In this document: one piece after another, positions 46,148-57,744 of the stretch
Layout of the letters: every line of letters starts with the position of its first letter
Position numbering within the stretch: position 1 is the stretch's first letter
Assembly (NCBI GenBank): GCA_963700775.1
Contig: CAVOYU010000001.1
Location: 558,001 to 622,000 of the forward strand
DNA: 64,000 nt
Reading direction: 5' to 3'
Origin: Thermohalobaculum sp963700775
GTDB lineage: Bacteria; Pseudomonadota; Alphaproteobacteria; Rhodobacterales; Rhodobacteraceae
Notes under the pieces: generated by a model
Told to the model about the DNA's origin: nothing
Databases searched by the model: none
What the model saw: the letters and a program-made list of their open reading frames with translations, nothing else
Program-made: the position numbers and the translations under genes

Positions 46148-47056
46148 CTAGTTGCCCAGGTTGAACACCCGGTCCGGATGCAGGAGCCCCGCCTTGTAGG
46201 TGCCGATCGCCACTGGCAGCCCGTCGAGGCTGGCCCAGGCGACATCACCGTAGTCGAGGTCCGTTGCCGGAACCGGGACGGCCTGCCCCTGTCGGAGCCG
46301 GGCCGCCGCCGCCGCCGGAACGGCCAGGGCCGGGATGTCGTCCAGCCCGGTCGAGACCGGAAGCAGATAGTCAGCGCCGCCCATATGGCGTATCTCGTCG
46401 AGCATTTCAAAGGAAATCGCGTGGTCGAGGGTGAAAGGGCCGCTGGCGAGCCTGCGCAACTTCGTCACATGGGCATGGCACCGCAGGTCGCGGCCGAGGT
46501 CGCGGGCGATCGAGCGCACATAGCCGCCCTTGCCGCAGACCAGCTCCAGCTCGGCATGGTCCGGATCGGGCCGCGCGGTGAGCCGCAGGCTTTCAACGTA
46601 AAGCGGGCGCGCGGCGAGATCGAGCTCCACCCCCTCGCGGGCGAGGTCGTAGGCGCGCTCGCCCTCGACCTTCACCGCCGAGAACTGGGGAGGCACCTGC
46701 TCGATGTCGCCGATATAGGGCGCCAGCGCCGCCTCGATCTCGGCATCCCCCGGCCGCAGGTCCGACGCGGCGGTCTCCTCGCCTTCGGAATCGTCGGTCG
46801 TCGTTGCCTGGCCAAGCCGGATCGTGAAGCGGTAGGTCTTCATGCCCTCCTGCGCCAGCGCCACGGTCTTGGTCGCCTCGCCGAAGGCGATCGCGAGCAC
46901 CCCGGTGGCGAGCGGGTCGAGCGTGCCCGCGTGCCCCGCCTTGCCGGCCCGGAACGCCCAGCGCGCCTTCGACAGCGCCTGCACCGAGGTGATCCCGGCG
47001 GGCTTGTCCAGCACCACCCAGCCGTCGACCTGGTTGCCCTTGTGTTTCTTCGCCAT
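46148..47056 (-). CDS. truB: tRNA pseudouridine55 synthase
   Basis: Makes pseudouridine 55 in the T-loop of elongator tRNAs. The 302-residue protein carries the catalytic Asp47 in GHAGTLDPLATGVL and the KTYRFTIRLGQATTTDD and GGYVRSIARDLG motifs. GGAAGCAGG precedes the ATG at 47056; an upstream in-frame start would add a basic, unconserved extension. Confidence 0.96.
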   Translation of the reverse strand: MAKKHKGNQVDGWVVLDKPAGITSVQALSKARWAFRAGKAGHAGTLDPLATGVLAIAFGEATKTVALAQEGMKTYRFTIRLGQATTTDDSEGEETAASDLRPGDAEIEAALAPYIGDIEQVPPQFSAVKVEGERAYDLAREGVELDLAARPLYVESLRLTARPDPDHAELELVCGKGGYVRSIARDLGRDLRCHAHVTKLRRLASGPFTLDHAISFEMLDEIRHMGGADYLLPVSTGLDDIPALAVPAAAAARLRQGQAVPVPATDLDYGDVAWASLDGLPVAIGTYKAGLLHPDRVFNLGN

Positions 47057-47296
47057 CCTGCTTCCGCCGTGTCGTCCGGCCGCGATGTCTAGCGGCAAGG
47101 GCGCGGCGGGGAAAGGGGCGCAGGGCGGCAGGTCAGGAACCGGCACCGCGACCCGCCGAGAAATCCGTTGCGACAGCAGGCGCATTGCCGCAGTCTGACC
47201 GGGTTGTCGGTGCTGCGGCGTTTATCGGGCCGCGATCATTTCGACCGCTTCGCCAAGGCAGCTCAGATATTGAAGCGGCGACCAGGGGGAGAAGAC

Positions 47297-48700
47297 ATGA
47301 CCATCCGTCCAGATCCGACCTTCCACGCCACCGCAAAGCTGGCGATGGAGGCTCCGGCCGAGAACCATGCCTACACGCTGATGCTGAGCCCGGACTTCAA
47401 ACAGCCCGACGGGCTGGCCGTCGTCGACGTGAACCCGAAGTCCAAGAGCTACGGCAAGATCGTCCACACGGTGATCATGCCCAACAAGGGCGACGAGTTT
47501 CACCATTTCGGCTGGAACGCCTGCTCCTCGGCGCTGTCGCCGCTGACCGGGCACGCCTTCCTGGAGCGGCGCTACCTGATCATCCCCGGGATCCGCTCGT
47601 CCCGGATCTATGTGATCGACACCAAGGGCGGCCCGAAGAAGGCCAAGATGCACAAGATCATCGAGCCCGAGGAGGTGTTCCGCAAGACCGGCTATTCGCG
47701 GCCCCACACCATCCATTGCGGCCCCGAGGGCATCTATGTCTCGACGCTCGGCGGCGGCGGCAAGAAGGGCACCGACGGGCCGCCGGGCATCTTCATCATG
47801 GATTGCGAGACCTTCGAGATCATCGGCCGCTGGGAGATGGACCGCGGCGACCAGACCAAGCATTACGATTTCTGGTGGAACCTGCCGCGCGACTACATGG
47901 TCTCGAGCGAATGGGCGCTGCCGCCGCAGTTCGAGAACGGCCTCGTGCCCGAGGACCTGCTGAGCAACAAGTACGGCCACAAGCTGCATTTCTGGGACCT
48001 GCGGGCGCGGCGCAACGTGCAGACCATCGACCTCGGCGCCAACCACCAGATGGCGCTCGAGGTCCGGCCGGCCCACGACCCGATCAAGGAGTACGGGTTC
48101 TGCGGCGTGGTCGTCGACACCACCAACCTCGAAGGCTCGATCTGGACCTGGTGGCGCGAAAGAAGGGCAAGTTCCACGCCAAGAAGACCGTCACCATCCC
48201 GCCGCAGGCCGCCAGTCCCGATGACCTGCCGCCGCTCCTGAAGGGCTTCTGCTGCGGTGCCGCCGCTGATCACCGACATCGACCTCTGGCTGGACGACAA
48301 GTACCTCTACGTCGCCTGCTGGGGCACCGGCGAGATGCGGCAATACGATGTCAGCGATCCGATGAAGCCGGTGCTCACCGGCACGGTCCAGATCGGCGGC
48401 ATCGTCGCCAGGAAGAAGCACCCGAACGGCAAGGCGTTCGGCGATGGCCCGCAGATGGTCGAGATCAGCCGCGACGGCAAGCGCGTCTACTGGACCAACT
48501 CGCTCTACTCGACCTGGGACGACCAGTTCTATCCGGGCGAGCGCGGCGCGGCGATGGTCAAGGCCGATGTGGGCGCCAAGGGCGGGCTGAAGCTCGACAA
48601 GAAGTTCTGGGTCGAGTTTCCGAAGGGCTACCGCTCGCACCAGATCCGGCTCGAGGGCGGCGACTGCTCGACCGACAGCTTCTGCTACCCCTCCGTCTGA
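47297..48700 (+). CDS. Selenium-binding protein SBP56/methanethiol oxidase family (two apparent frameshifts)
   Basis: A beta-propeller protein of about 467 residues. HHFGWNACSSALS holds the conserved cysteine that binds selenium or copper in SELENBP1/MtoX, and RPHTIHCGPEGIYVS follows. Bacterial relatives oxidise methanethiol to formaldehyde, H2S and H2O2. A lost A near 48165 and an extra T near 48253 shift the frame out and back; between them FHAKKTVTIPPQAASPDDLPP is normal. No signal peptide is visible. GGGGGAGAAG precedes the ATG. The stop is 2 bases from the next gene. Confidence 0.88.
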
Positions 48701-48702
48701 GG

Positions 48703-49362
48703 GTGGACGGCCTGCTCACGACCACGACCGGCCTCTGGCTGGCCGTGGTCGCCAGCGGTCTCTACCACGGCGTCAATCCGGGCATGGGCTGGCCGCTGGC
48801 GGTCTCTGCCGGGCTGATGGGCCGGGGCCGGCGGGACGTGGCGGCGGCGCTGGTACCCCTCGCCGGCGGGCACCTGCTGGCGATGCTGGTGATCCTGCTG
48901 CCGTTCGGGCTGCTGACCGGCCTGCTGGACTGGCAGCGCGAGATCAGGATCGGCGCTAGCCTGGCGGTGATCGCCTTCGGCGTCTTCCGCCTCGTCAACC
49001 GGCGGCATCCGCGGGCGCTGGCGCGGATCAGGCCGACCCAGCTCGCGCTCTGGTCCTTCGCGATCGCAATCGCCCATGGCGCCGGGCTGATGCTGCTGCC
49101 GATCTATCTCGGCCTGTGCACGGGCGACGCGGTCGACGGGATTCACCAGGCCTCGTCGATCCTGATGGCGCGGAACGCGGAGACGGCGGTGCTGGTGGCG
49201 CTTCTGCATGCGCTCGCCATGGTCACGGCGGGCGGGCTGATCGCGCTCGTCGTCCATGCCTGGCTGGGTCTGAGGTTCCTGCGCCGGAGCTGGTTCAATC
49301 TCGACTTCGTCTGGGCCGTCAGCCTGATCCTGGTCGGCGGTTTCGGGCTCGTGGCCGCCTGA
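48703..49362 (+). CDS. Membrane protein coupled to the SBP56 gene
   Basis: A 219-residue protein with about six helices. Its N-terminal SGLYHGVNPGMGWPLAVSAG and the later IAHGAGLMLLPIYLG carry histidines inside or next to the membrane, in the style of metal transporters such as HupE. I cannot assign a named family. The GTG start at 48703 is 2 bases after the SBP56 stop, so the two are almost surely co-expressed. A role in copper supply or export for the SBP56 protein is an inference only. Confidence 0.7.
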   Translation: MDGLLTTTTGLWLAVVASGLYHGVNPGMGWPLAVSAGLMGRGRRDVAAALVPLAGGHLLAMLVILLPFGLLTGLLDWQREIRIGASLAVIAFGVFRLVNRRHPRALARIRPTQLALWSFAIAIAHGAGLMLLPIYLGLCTGDAVDGIHQASSILMARNAETAVLVALLHALAMVTAGGLIALVVHAWLGLRFLRRSWFNLDFVWAVSLILVGGFGLVAA

Positions 49363-49393
49363 CCCGGCCTGCCCGGCTTCCGCTCCGGGTCGG

Positions 49394-50065
49394 CTACCGC
49401 GCTTCGCTCCGCCGCGAGGCCAGGGCCGTGAGACCGAGGGCGATCACCGCGCCGCCCGCCGCCAGCGCGACATCCTTCTGCGCGTCGAACTCGTCGCCCT
49501 GGGTGCCGAGATAGGCGGCGCCGGCCTCCGGATCGACGATGACCGCAACCATCCACTCGATGATCTCGAAACTGCCGGAGAACGCAAACACCAGCGAGAG
49601 CGCAAAGGCCGAGGCCCAGGGGGAGGCGACCCCGGACAGCCGGAGCACGGCCTCGCGGGCCGGGTAGGCCAGCAGGAGACCGAAGGAGAAATGCACGATC
49701 CGGTCGTAGTTGTTGCGCTCGAACCCGAGGGTGTCGCGCAGCCAGAAGCCGAACGGGACCTCGGAATAGGTGTAGTGCCCGCCGACCGCGTGGAGCGCCA
49801 TAAAGAGGAAGATCAGCAAGTAGGAGAGATCCGAGAACCGGAACCGGCCGTAGGTAGCAACGATGCCGGCGGCGAACAGAACGGCGAGGATGTTTTCGAG
49901 GAACCAGTCGAACCGGTAGACCGGATCGATCGCGGCCCAGGTCCAGACCGCTGCGTAAGTGCCGAGCAGGAACTGCAGCCGGCGATTCCCGGCGAAGCTG
50001 CGCCCGGCCGCCGGAACTGCCCGCAGTCCGGCGCCCACATCCTCCTTGTCCCGGCCGGTCTGCAT
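49394..50065 (-). CDS. DUF2238 (YjdF-like) inner-membrane protein
   Basis: A 223-residue protein with six predicted helices and the family blocks RFDWFLENILAVLF (about 50-65), GGHYTYSEVPFGFW (about 95-108), NNYDRIVHFSFGLLLAYPAR (about 117-136) and SFEIIEWMVA, ending GDEFDAQKDVALAAGGA. Function unknown. It converges on the SBP56 pair. Confidence 0.88.
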   Translation of the reverse strand: MQTGRDKEDVGAGLRAVPAAGRSFAGNRRLQFLLGTYAAVWTWAAIDPVYRFDWFLENILAVLFAAGIVATYGRFRFSDLSYLLIFLFMALHAVGGHYTYSEVPFGFWLRDTLGFERNNYDRIVHFSFGLLLAYPAREAVLRLSGVASPWASAFALSLVFAFSGSFEIIEWMVAVIVDPEAGAAYLGTQGDEFDAQKDVALAAGGAVIALGLTALASRRSEAR

Positions 50066-50201
50066 CAGCCGCGCCTCCCCCAGTCAGTCCGCGCAGTGCT
50101 GGACTACCCGGCCGCACCGGCCCGGGCCGGTGCCTGTTTCGCGGGTGGGGACAGATGCCCTTCACCTGACCACGCCGAGATCCGCCGAAGCCCGGACCCC
50201 A

Positions 50202-52282
50202 CTAGCGCGCCTCGCGCCGCCAGGCCACCAGCAGCAGCAGGCCCACCATCAGCGCGGCGAGCCAGGCCGGCAGCAGGGGGGTGAGCTTCACTCCCGTCAC
50301 CCGGTAGGCGTCGCGCTGGCTGAGGCCGACCCAGTTGCGGCCATGAGCACGGCGGCCCTCGCCGACCAGCTTGACCTCGGGAATCCCGTCACCGAGCCAG
50401 GCCACCGAGCCGCCGGTCGCCGCGGCCAGCGGCGCCAGAAGGTCGCCGGTCGCCAGCGGATCGGCATATTCCGCCGGGCTTGGCGGACCGACCGCGGCGA
50501 CCGCGGTCAGGGTGCCGTCAGAGAACCGCCACAGGCCCTCCTCGGCGCCGTCCAGCAGCGCCTGCCAGCGGCCGGGGCCGACCTGCTCGTAGCTCAGGCC
50601 GCGGCTTTCGCTGCCGTCGGGCGCGGTGGCGACCATCGGTCCCGGGGGTTCGGCCGCCAGGGTCCGGCGCTCGACCAGCACCCGGCGACCGTCGACCCGG
50701 GCGAACAGCGCCTCCTCCTCGAGCTCCGGCTCGCGCATCAGCCAGTGGGCCAGCCGCCGCAGCAGCTCGGATTGCGGCCCGCCGCCCTCGAAGCCGCGTG
50801 CCCAGAGCCAGGCATGGTCGGAAGCGACCAGCGCCACCCGCCCCTCGCCGACCCGGTCGAGGATCATCAGCGGCCGGTCCTCGTAGCCCTTCATGACGAT
50901 GTTGCCGGAAAGCGGCGTCACGTCCACCAGCCGCAGCCAGCGGCCCCAGCGGGGGCCGTCGGGCCCGAGACCCGCGGCCTCCTCGAGCCCGGCGGTCACC
51001 GGGTGGCGCTGGCCGATCTCGGTCACCCGGGGCAGGAACGGCTTCTCGAAGACCTCCAGCGTCGGCTCCGCCGGCAGGATGGCGCTGAGCGGCGTGCGGC
51101 TGAGACTCTGGGCTCCGGCGAAGGCGGGGCCGGAGGCGACCAGCACGGCCCCGCCGTCGCGGACGTAGCGCGCCACGTTGTCGAGATAGGCCGAGGCGAG
51201 CACCCCGCGCCAGCGGTAGCGGTCGAACACGATCAGGTCGAAGCTGTCGATCTTCTCGAGGAACAGTTCGCGGGTCGGGAAGGCGATCAGCGACAGTTCG
51301 GAGACCGGGGTGCCGTCCTGCTTCTCGGGCGGGCGCAGGATGGTGAAATGGATCAGGTCGACGGTCGGGTCGGACTTGAGCTGGTCGCGCCAGGTCCGCC
51401 CGCCCGGATAGGGCTCGCCGGAGACCAGCAGCACCCTGAGCCGGTCGCGCACGCCGGTCACGGTGGCGATCACCCGGTTGTTGCGGTCGGTCAGCTCGCC
51501 CTCGCGCGGCGGCAGCCGGATGTCGACCACGTTCGGCCCGCCATGGGCGATGTCGATCTCGATCCGGGTTTCCTCGCCGACCGGCAGCGTCAGCCGTTCG
51601 GGCTCGGCGCCGTCGACCGAGACCTCGATGCCGAGCCGGCCGGCGTCGGCCGCGGCGCCGTGGATGCGGGCGATCAGGTCGAAGGCCACCTTCTCGCCGA
51701 CGATGCCGAAGGAGGGCGCGCTGACCGCCTCGAGCGCGAGGTCGAAGCCCTCCCTCTCGCCGGCGATCAGGGCATGGACCGGCGCCGGGAAGGTTTCGAT
51801 CCGCCCGGCATCGTGGATCTGGCCGTCGGTCAGCAGGATCGCCCCGGCGACCTGCCCCGGCGCCACATGGGCCGCGGCCTCGTCGAGCGCCGTCAGCAGC
51901 CGGGTGCCCCGGTTCTCGCCGCTGTCGTCGGGCGCCACCTCGACCACGCGCAGTTCCAGCGGGTCGGCGGCGTATCGAAGGCGCCGATTCCGGCGCGGAG
52001 CTGCGCTTCGGCGGCCGCGATCTGGCCCTCGCGATCCTCGAGGCCGGCCGACTCGGAGCGGTCGACCACCAGAAAGGCGACGTTCTTCAGCCCCTCGCGC
52101 TCCTCGCGCTTGAGCTGCGGTCCGGCGAGGGCCAGCACCAGGAGGCCGAAGGCGAGGCCCCTGAGGCCCCAGCCCGGCAGCCGGCGCCAGAGGGCGACGG
52201 CGGAGCCGGCGGCGACCAGCCCCGCCAGCCCGGCGATGATGCGCCAGTCAAGCTCGGGCAGGAAGGTCAGGCCCAGTTCCAT
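50202..52282 (-). CDS. Bat-like VWA/glutamine amidotransferase-like membrane protein (apparent frameshift)
   Basis: A protein of about 693 residues and last gene of the moxR operon. Two N-terminal helices (LDWRIIAGLAGLVAAG and LAFGLLVLALAGP) precede a von Willebrand A-like region (NVAFLVVDRSESA, AGAILLTDGQIHDAG), a Rossmann-like GATase segment (FDLIVFDRYRWRG, VRDGGAVLVASGP) and a C-terminal helix before RREAR. A missing base near 51975 shifts the frame before LELRVVEVAPDDSGE. It probably forms an inner-membrane complex with its operon partners. Confidence 0.82.
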
Positions 52283-52289
52283 GCGCCCC

Positions 52290-55131
52290 TCACTGTCCCA
52301 GCCGTTCCAGCACCGCCGGAGCGTGCACCTGGTCGGACTTGTAGTTGCCGGTCAGGGCGTACATCACCACGTTGACGCCGAAACGGAGCGCCATCTCGCG
52401 CTGGTTGTCGCCCGCCCGGCCGACCGGGAACATCGGGCGGCCCTGCTCGTCGACCGCCCAGGCCGCCGCCCAGTCCGCCGACCCGACGACCACGGGCGAG
52501 ACCGCGTCGTCGATCCGGTCGAACTGCGGCAGATCCGGCTCGGCCTCCCGGCGCTTGGCCCCCGGCGGCGGCGCCTCGGCCCAGACCCGGCCATTGCGCC
52601 AGCGGCCGGGAAAGCTCGTGAGCAGGTAGAAAGTGCGGCTGAGCACATGGTCGGTGTCGACCGGCGCCAGCGCCGGCAGGTTCAGCGCCCGGGCGATCTG
52701 GCGCATGTCGACCCCCGAGGCGGCGCCGAAGCCGGCCCCGCCATTCTGGGTGTCGATCACCAGCATGCCGCCGCCGGAGAGGTAGCGCGACAGGTGATCG
52801 AGCGCCGCCTCGGTGGGCAACGCCGCATTCGAGAGCGGCCAGTAGAGCACCGGGAAAAGGCTCAGCTCGTCGGCCTCCGGGTCGACGCCCATCGGCGGCC
52901 CCGGTTCGATCGCGGTGCGCTGGGCCAGGGCATTGCCGAGGCCGACCAACGCGCGCTCGGAGATCCGGTCGGTCCGGCTGTCGCCGGTGACGATGTAGCC
53001 GAGGGTGGTTTCGGCGGCGGCGGCGACGGCGCGGTCGATCGGCATCTGCGCCCGCGAGTCCGGCGCCCACAGCAGGACAGCGGCGACGACCGAAGCGGTT
53101 GCGGCGGCAGTTGCGGCGGCCCGGCCGCGGCGCGGCGCCAGGCGGCCAGAGAGCCAGAGGGTCGCAATCAGATCGATGGCGCCGAGGAGGACCGCGAGCG
53201 CGATCAGGTCGGGCCCGTAGCGGCGGGCCTCGACGCCGCCCAGCGTCTCGACCACCGCGCCGGCCGGGGCGGGCGGAAACGGCGCCAGCGTGTCGCCGGT
53301 GCGGAACAGGTTCACCACCATGGTCTCCGCCGCTCCGGCGGCGCGGGCGGCGCTGTCGGCGCGGCGGTAGAGCCCGGGCGGCAGCAGGCGGCCGGCCTCG
53401 CCCTCGGCCAGGCGCTCGCCGGGTACCGGCTCGCCGAGATCCGAGGCCGGGACCGGCCGGCCGTCCGCGCCCATCAGCACGGCGCCGCGCCAGAGCGTGC
53501 CCGCCAGTTCCTCGGCGCTTGGGGCCTCGGGCACCCGGCCCGGCGCGAGCGCCATCAGCCGGCCCAGCATCTCGACGAACAGGCCCGAGAGCGGCAGCGA
53601 CGACCACTCCGCGTCGGCGGAGACGTGGAACAGCACCACATGGCCCTTGCCGAGGCGCGAGGCGGTGACCAGCGGCGTGCCGTCGGCCAGCGTGGCCCAG
53701 ACCTTGCCGGCGAGATCGGGCGAGGGCTCGGCCAGAACCTGGGTCTTCACGTCGACCTCCGCAGGCGCGGCGAGACGGCGGAACGGGCCTTCCGGATCGA
53801 AGGGGCCGAGGGATCTTCGGCGCGCCCCAGGCGAGCGCGCCGCCCAGCACCCGGCCGCCGCGGCGGAGCCGCACCGGCAGGAGCTTGTCCTCGGCCACGG
53901 CGCCGGTGCCGAAGCCGCCCTCGCCCACGGCGGCGGCAAGGCGCGGGCCGGCGAAGCGGATCAGCAGCCCGCCGCCCTCGACCCATTCGGTCAGCCCGGC
54001 GCGCTCGGAGTTGGTGAAGTCGCCGTGATCCGCCAGCACGATCACCGGCGGCGGATCGGCCAGAAGGTCGGGCAGCGCGGCGGTCCGGACCTCGGACCAG
54101 GGCTCCAGGGCCTGGCGCAGGTAGTGGGTCGCCGAGGTCAGCGAGGCGACCACCGTCTCGGCCTGGAGATCGACGATCGCCGCGCTCACCCGGCTGAGGC
54201 CTGCGTCGGCCAGCGCCGAGCCGCCGGCGCTGGCGCCCTCGGACAGGGCGATGCGGCTCACCCGGTCGAGCAGCTCCGGGGGCAGGTCGAAGCGGGCGGC
54301 GGCGCTGCCGGCGCCGTCGGCGAAGCGCACCGGCGCGGCGCCGAGCCGGCGCTCGGGCTCGCCCTGCCCGGCGGAGAAGGCGATCACCGCGGCATCCGAC
54401 GGGCCGGCGCCGGCGCGCAGCACGTCGGCGACCATGCGGCCGTCCTCGAGCCGCGGCGGCGTCAGGGCGAGGGCCGGGGCGAGCGGGCCGACGAGGCGGA
54501 GCGGGCCGAGCCGGGCGAGATGGCCGGCGAGCGCGGCGGTCGCCTCGCCATGGCCGAGCCCGTCATGGAACCACACCGTCTCGGCCGGCACCGGCGCCGT
54601 CCCCGCCTCGAGCGCCGCCAGCACGGCGGCATGGTCGGGCGGCCAGGGAACCGGGCGCGCCGCCTCGAGCACGGCGCGGGCCGCCGGGGCGGCGAGCACG
54701 GGCGGGGTCTCCCCCGATGCCGCCTGCCACAGGATCACCGGCCGGCCGGCCTGGCCGGCCTCCTCGACCGCCGCGAGCGCCGCGGCCTTGCGCGGGGCCC
54801 AGTCGGGAGCGCTGGCCCAGCCCTGGTCGAGCAGGATCAGCACCGGCCCTTGCCCCAGCGGCTGCAGCCGCACGCTGGGGTTCAGCACCGGCCCGGCGAA
54901 GCCGACGATCACCGCGGCGAGCGCGAGGCAGCGCAGCAGCAGCAGCCACCACGGCGTCTTGGCCGCCTGCCGCTCCGGGTCCTCGAGCCCGAGCAGCAGC
55001 CGGACGCCGGCGAAGATCTGCAGCTTCGGGCTCGGCGGGATGGCGCGCAGCAGCCACCACAGGATCGGCAGCGCGATCAGCCCCGTGAGCAGCAGGGGGT
55101 TGACGAAGCCGAGCGCGCCGAGGGTGAACAT
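52290..55131 (-). CDS. DUF4159 protein with N-terminal BatA domain (apparent frameshift)
   Basis: About 946 residues. The N-terminus (GFVNPLLLTGLIALPILWWL) is the BatA membrane anchor. A second helix follows, then a long periplasmic part with GATase-like segments (VIVLADHGDFTNSE). After more helices near residue 670 (LIALAVLLGAIDLIATLWL) comes the DUF4159 domain (LGYIVTGDSRTD, SLFPVLYWPLS, and the end YALTGNYKSDQVHAP). An extra base near 53815 breaks it before LGPFDPEGPF. Its ATG overlaps the DUF58 stop (TGATG), and the next gene starts 7 bases after it. Confidence 0.85.
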
Positions 55132-56038
55132 CAGGCGCCTCCGAGCGCCGCATAGAGCTGCAGCAGCGGCTTGCGCGGGCTCTGGTCGGTGCGGTGCAGG
55201 ATCAGCTGCCAGCCGGAGCGGCGGGCGACCGCGGCCAGGGCGTCGCGCCGCTCGGCGAGGCGCGCGAGATAGGCCTCGCGGAGCGCGCCGGCCTGGTCGG
55301 TCTCGTGGCGCACCTGACGGGCGACGCTCTCGAACCGGGTGCGGCCGGTGAAGGGAAAATCCTCCTCGACCGGGTCGAGGATCTGGACATAGATGCCGGC
55401 GATCCCCTGCCCGGCCGCAGAGGTCAGCGCCGGCAGGACCGCATCGCGCGGACCCATGAAATCCGAGAAAAACACCGCCCGGCTGACCCGGGGCATGGCG
55501 ATCCTCGGCGGCGCGCCGTAGTCCGCCGCGAGCTCGGGCCCGGTGCTGAGGATTCCCGCCCAGCGCATGAGCTGGCGCTCGCCGGTGCGCGCCTCCTCCG
55601 CCTCGGTGCCGATCAGCCCGAAGCGCTCGCCGCCCCGCGACAGCAGCACGCCGAGGGCCAGCGTCAGCAATGCCGCCCGGTCGGCCTTCGACCGGGGCGC
55701 CATGTCCGAGTGGAAGTCCATCGACTGCGCGCGGTCGCACCAGACCATCACGGTCTCGGCCGCTTCCCACTCCATCTCGCGCACGTAGAGCCGGTCGGAG
55801 CGGGCCGAGCGGCGCCAGTCGATCAGCGAGAAGGGGTCGCCCGGATGGGCGGCGCGGTACTGCCAGAATGTCTCGCCCATGCCGGCCCGGCGGCGACCGT
55901 GGACGCCGGTCGCGAGGCTGGCGGCGAGCCGCTCGGCCTCGACCAGCAGGGGCGGCAGGGTGCCGGAAATGCGCTCGGCGTCGCGGCGGAGCCAGCCGGC
56001 CCTGTCGCGCGCCCGCGATCCGGCTCCCGGAGTTGCCA

Positions 56039-56039
<1 letters not shown>
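55131..56039 (-). CDS. DUF58 domain protein
   Basis: A 302-residue soluble protein of the DUF58/VWA-like family that accompanies MoxR ATPases. The signature GDPFSLIDWRRSARSDRLYV (about residues 66-85) and the metal-site-like VMVWCDRAQSMDF are present. It overlaps moxR upstream and the BatA/DUF4159 gene downstream, both as TGATG, indicating tight translational coupling. Confidence 0.92.
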
Positions 56040-57033
<994 letters not shown>

Positions 57034-57132
57034 GGCCCTTATGTCCCTTGTTATACCCTTGGGGCTGTCAATTGGCGATGCTTTGCTTACCATAAGCTAT
57101 GTTCGCCGCCGGAAAGGCAACAGGTGGTCCGC

Positions 57133-57744
57133 ATGACATCGGTCACAAAATCGGAAGCCCAGCCCGACCCCGGCGCCGCCGACAGCCTGGCGAAGGCGGT
57201 CAGCAAGGCGACCAAGGGCAAGAAGGGCCCGCCGCCGGTGCATCTCTGGAACCCGCCCTATTGCGGCGATCTGGACATCCGCATCGGGCGCAACGGCATG
57301 TGGTGGTATCTCGGCACGCCGATCGGGCGGATCGAGCTGGTGAAGCTGTTCGCCTCGGTGCTGAAGCTCGAGGACGGCAAGTATTTTCTGGTCACCCCGG
57401 TCGAGAAGATCGGCATCACCGTCGACGACGCCCCCTTCGTCGCCGTCGACTTCCGGGTCGAGAACCCCGGACCGGACCAGGTGCTGGTGTTCGAGACCAA
57501 TGTGGGCGACTTCACCGAGGCAGGGCCGGAGAACCCGGTCCGGGTCGCCCGCGACCCGGAGACGGACGAGCCCGCGCCCTACGTGCATGTCCGCCGCGGC
57601 CTCGAGGCGCTGATCGACCGCAAGAGCTTCTACCGGCTGGTGGAGATCGGCGAGCATCGCGAGATCGACGGCGCGCGCTGGTTCGGGCTCCGGTCCGGCG
57701 GGCGGTTCTTCCCGGTCATTCCGTCGGCGGAGATGGAGGTCTAG
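57133..57744 (+). CDS. DUF1285 domain protein
   Basis: A 203-residue soluble protein with the DUF1285 core: CGDLDIRIGRNGMWWYLGTP (about residues 44-63), LVKLFASVLKLEDGKYFLVTP and HVRRGLEALIDRKSFYRLVE. Two beta-rich domains are expected. The divergent position next to moxR is conserved in alphaproteobacteria. The role is unknown; a regulatory or envelope-stress link to the MoxR operon is possible. Its stop overlaps the next gene's stop by 4 bases. Confidence 0.88.
   Translation: MTSVTKSEAQPDPGAADSLAKAVSKATKGKKGPPPVHLWNPPYCGDLDIRIGRNGMWWYLGTPIGRIELVKLFASVLKLEDGKYFLVTPVEKIGITVDDAPFVAVDFRVENPGPDQVLVFETNVGDFTEAGPENPVRVARDPETDEPAPYVHVRRGLEALIDRKSFYRLVEIGEHREIDGARWFGLRSGGRFFPVIPSAEMEV

Noticed and set aside
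49959..54017. A very long plus-strand open frame antisense to the Bat-like genes, and similar long frames elsewhere (for example 33795-37226 on the minus strand and 11611-13935 on the plus strand)
   Set aside because: Products are rich in Arg, Ala, Gly, Pro and His in the way expected of antisense readings of GC-rich genes, lack recognisable domains, and lie opposite well-supported genes.
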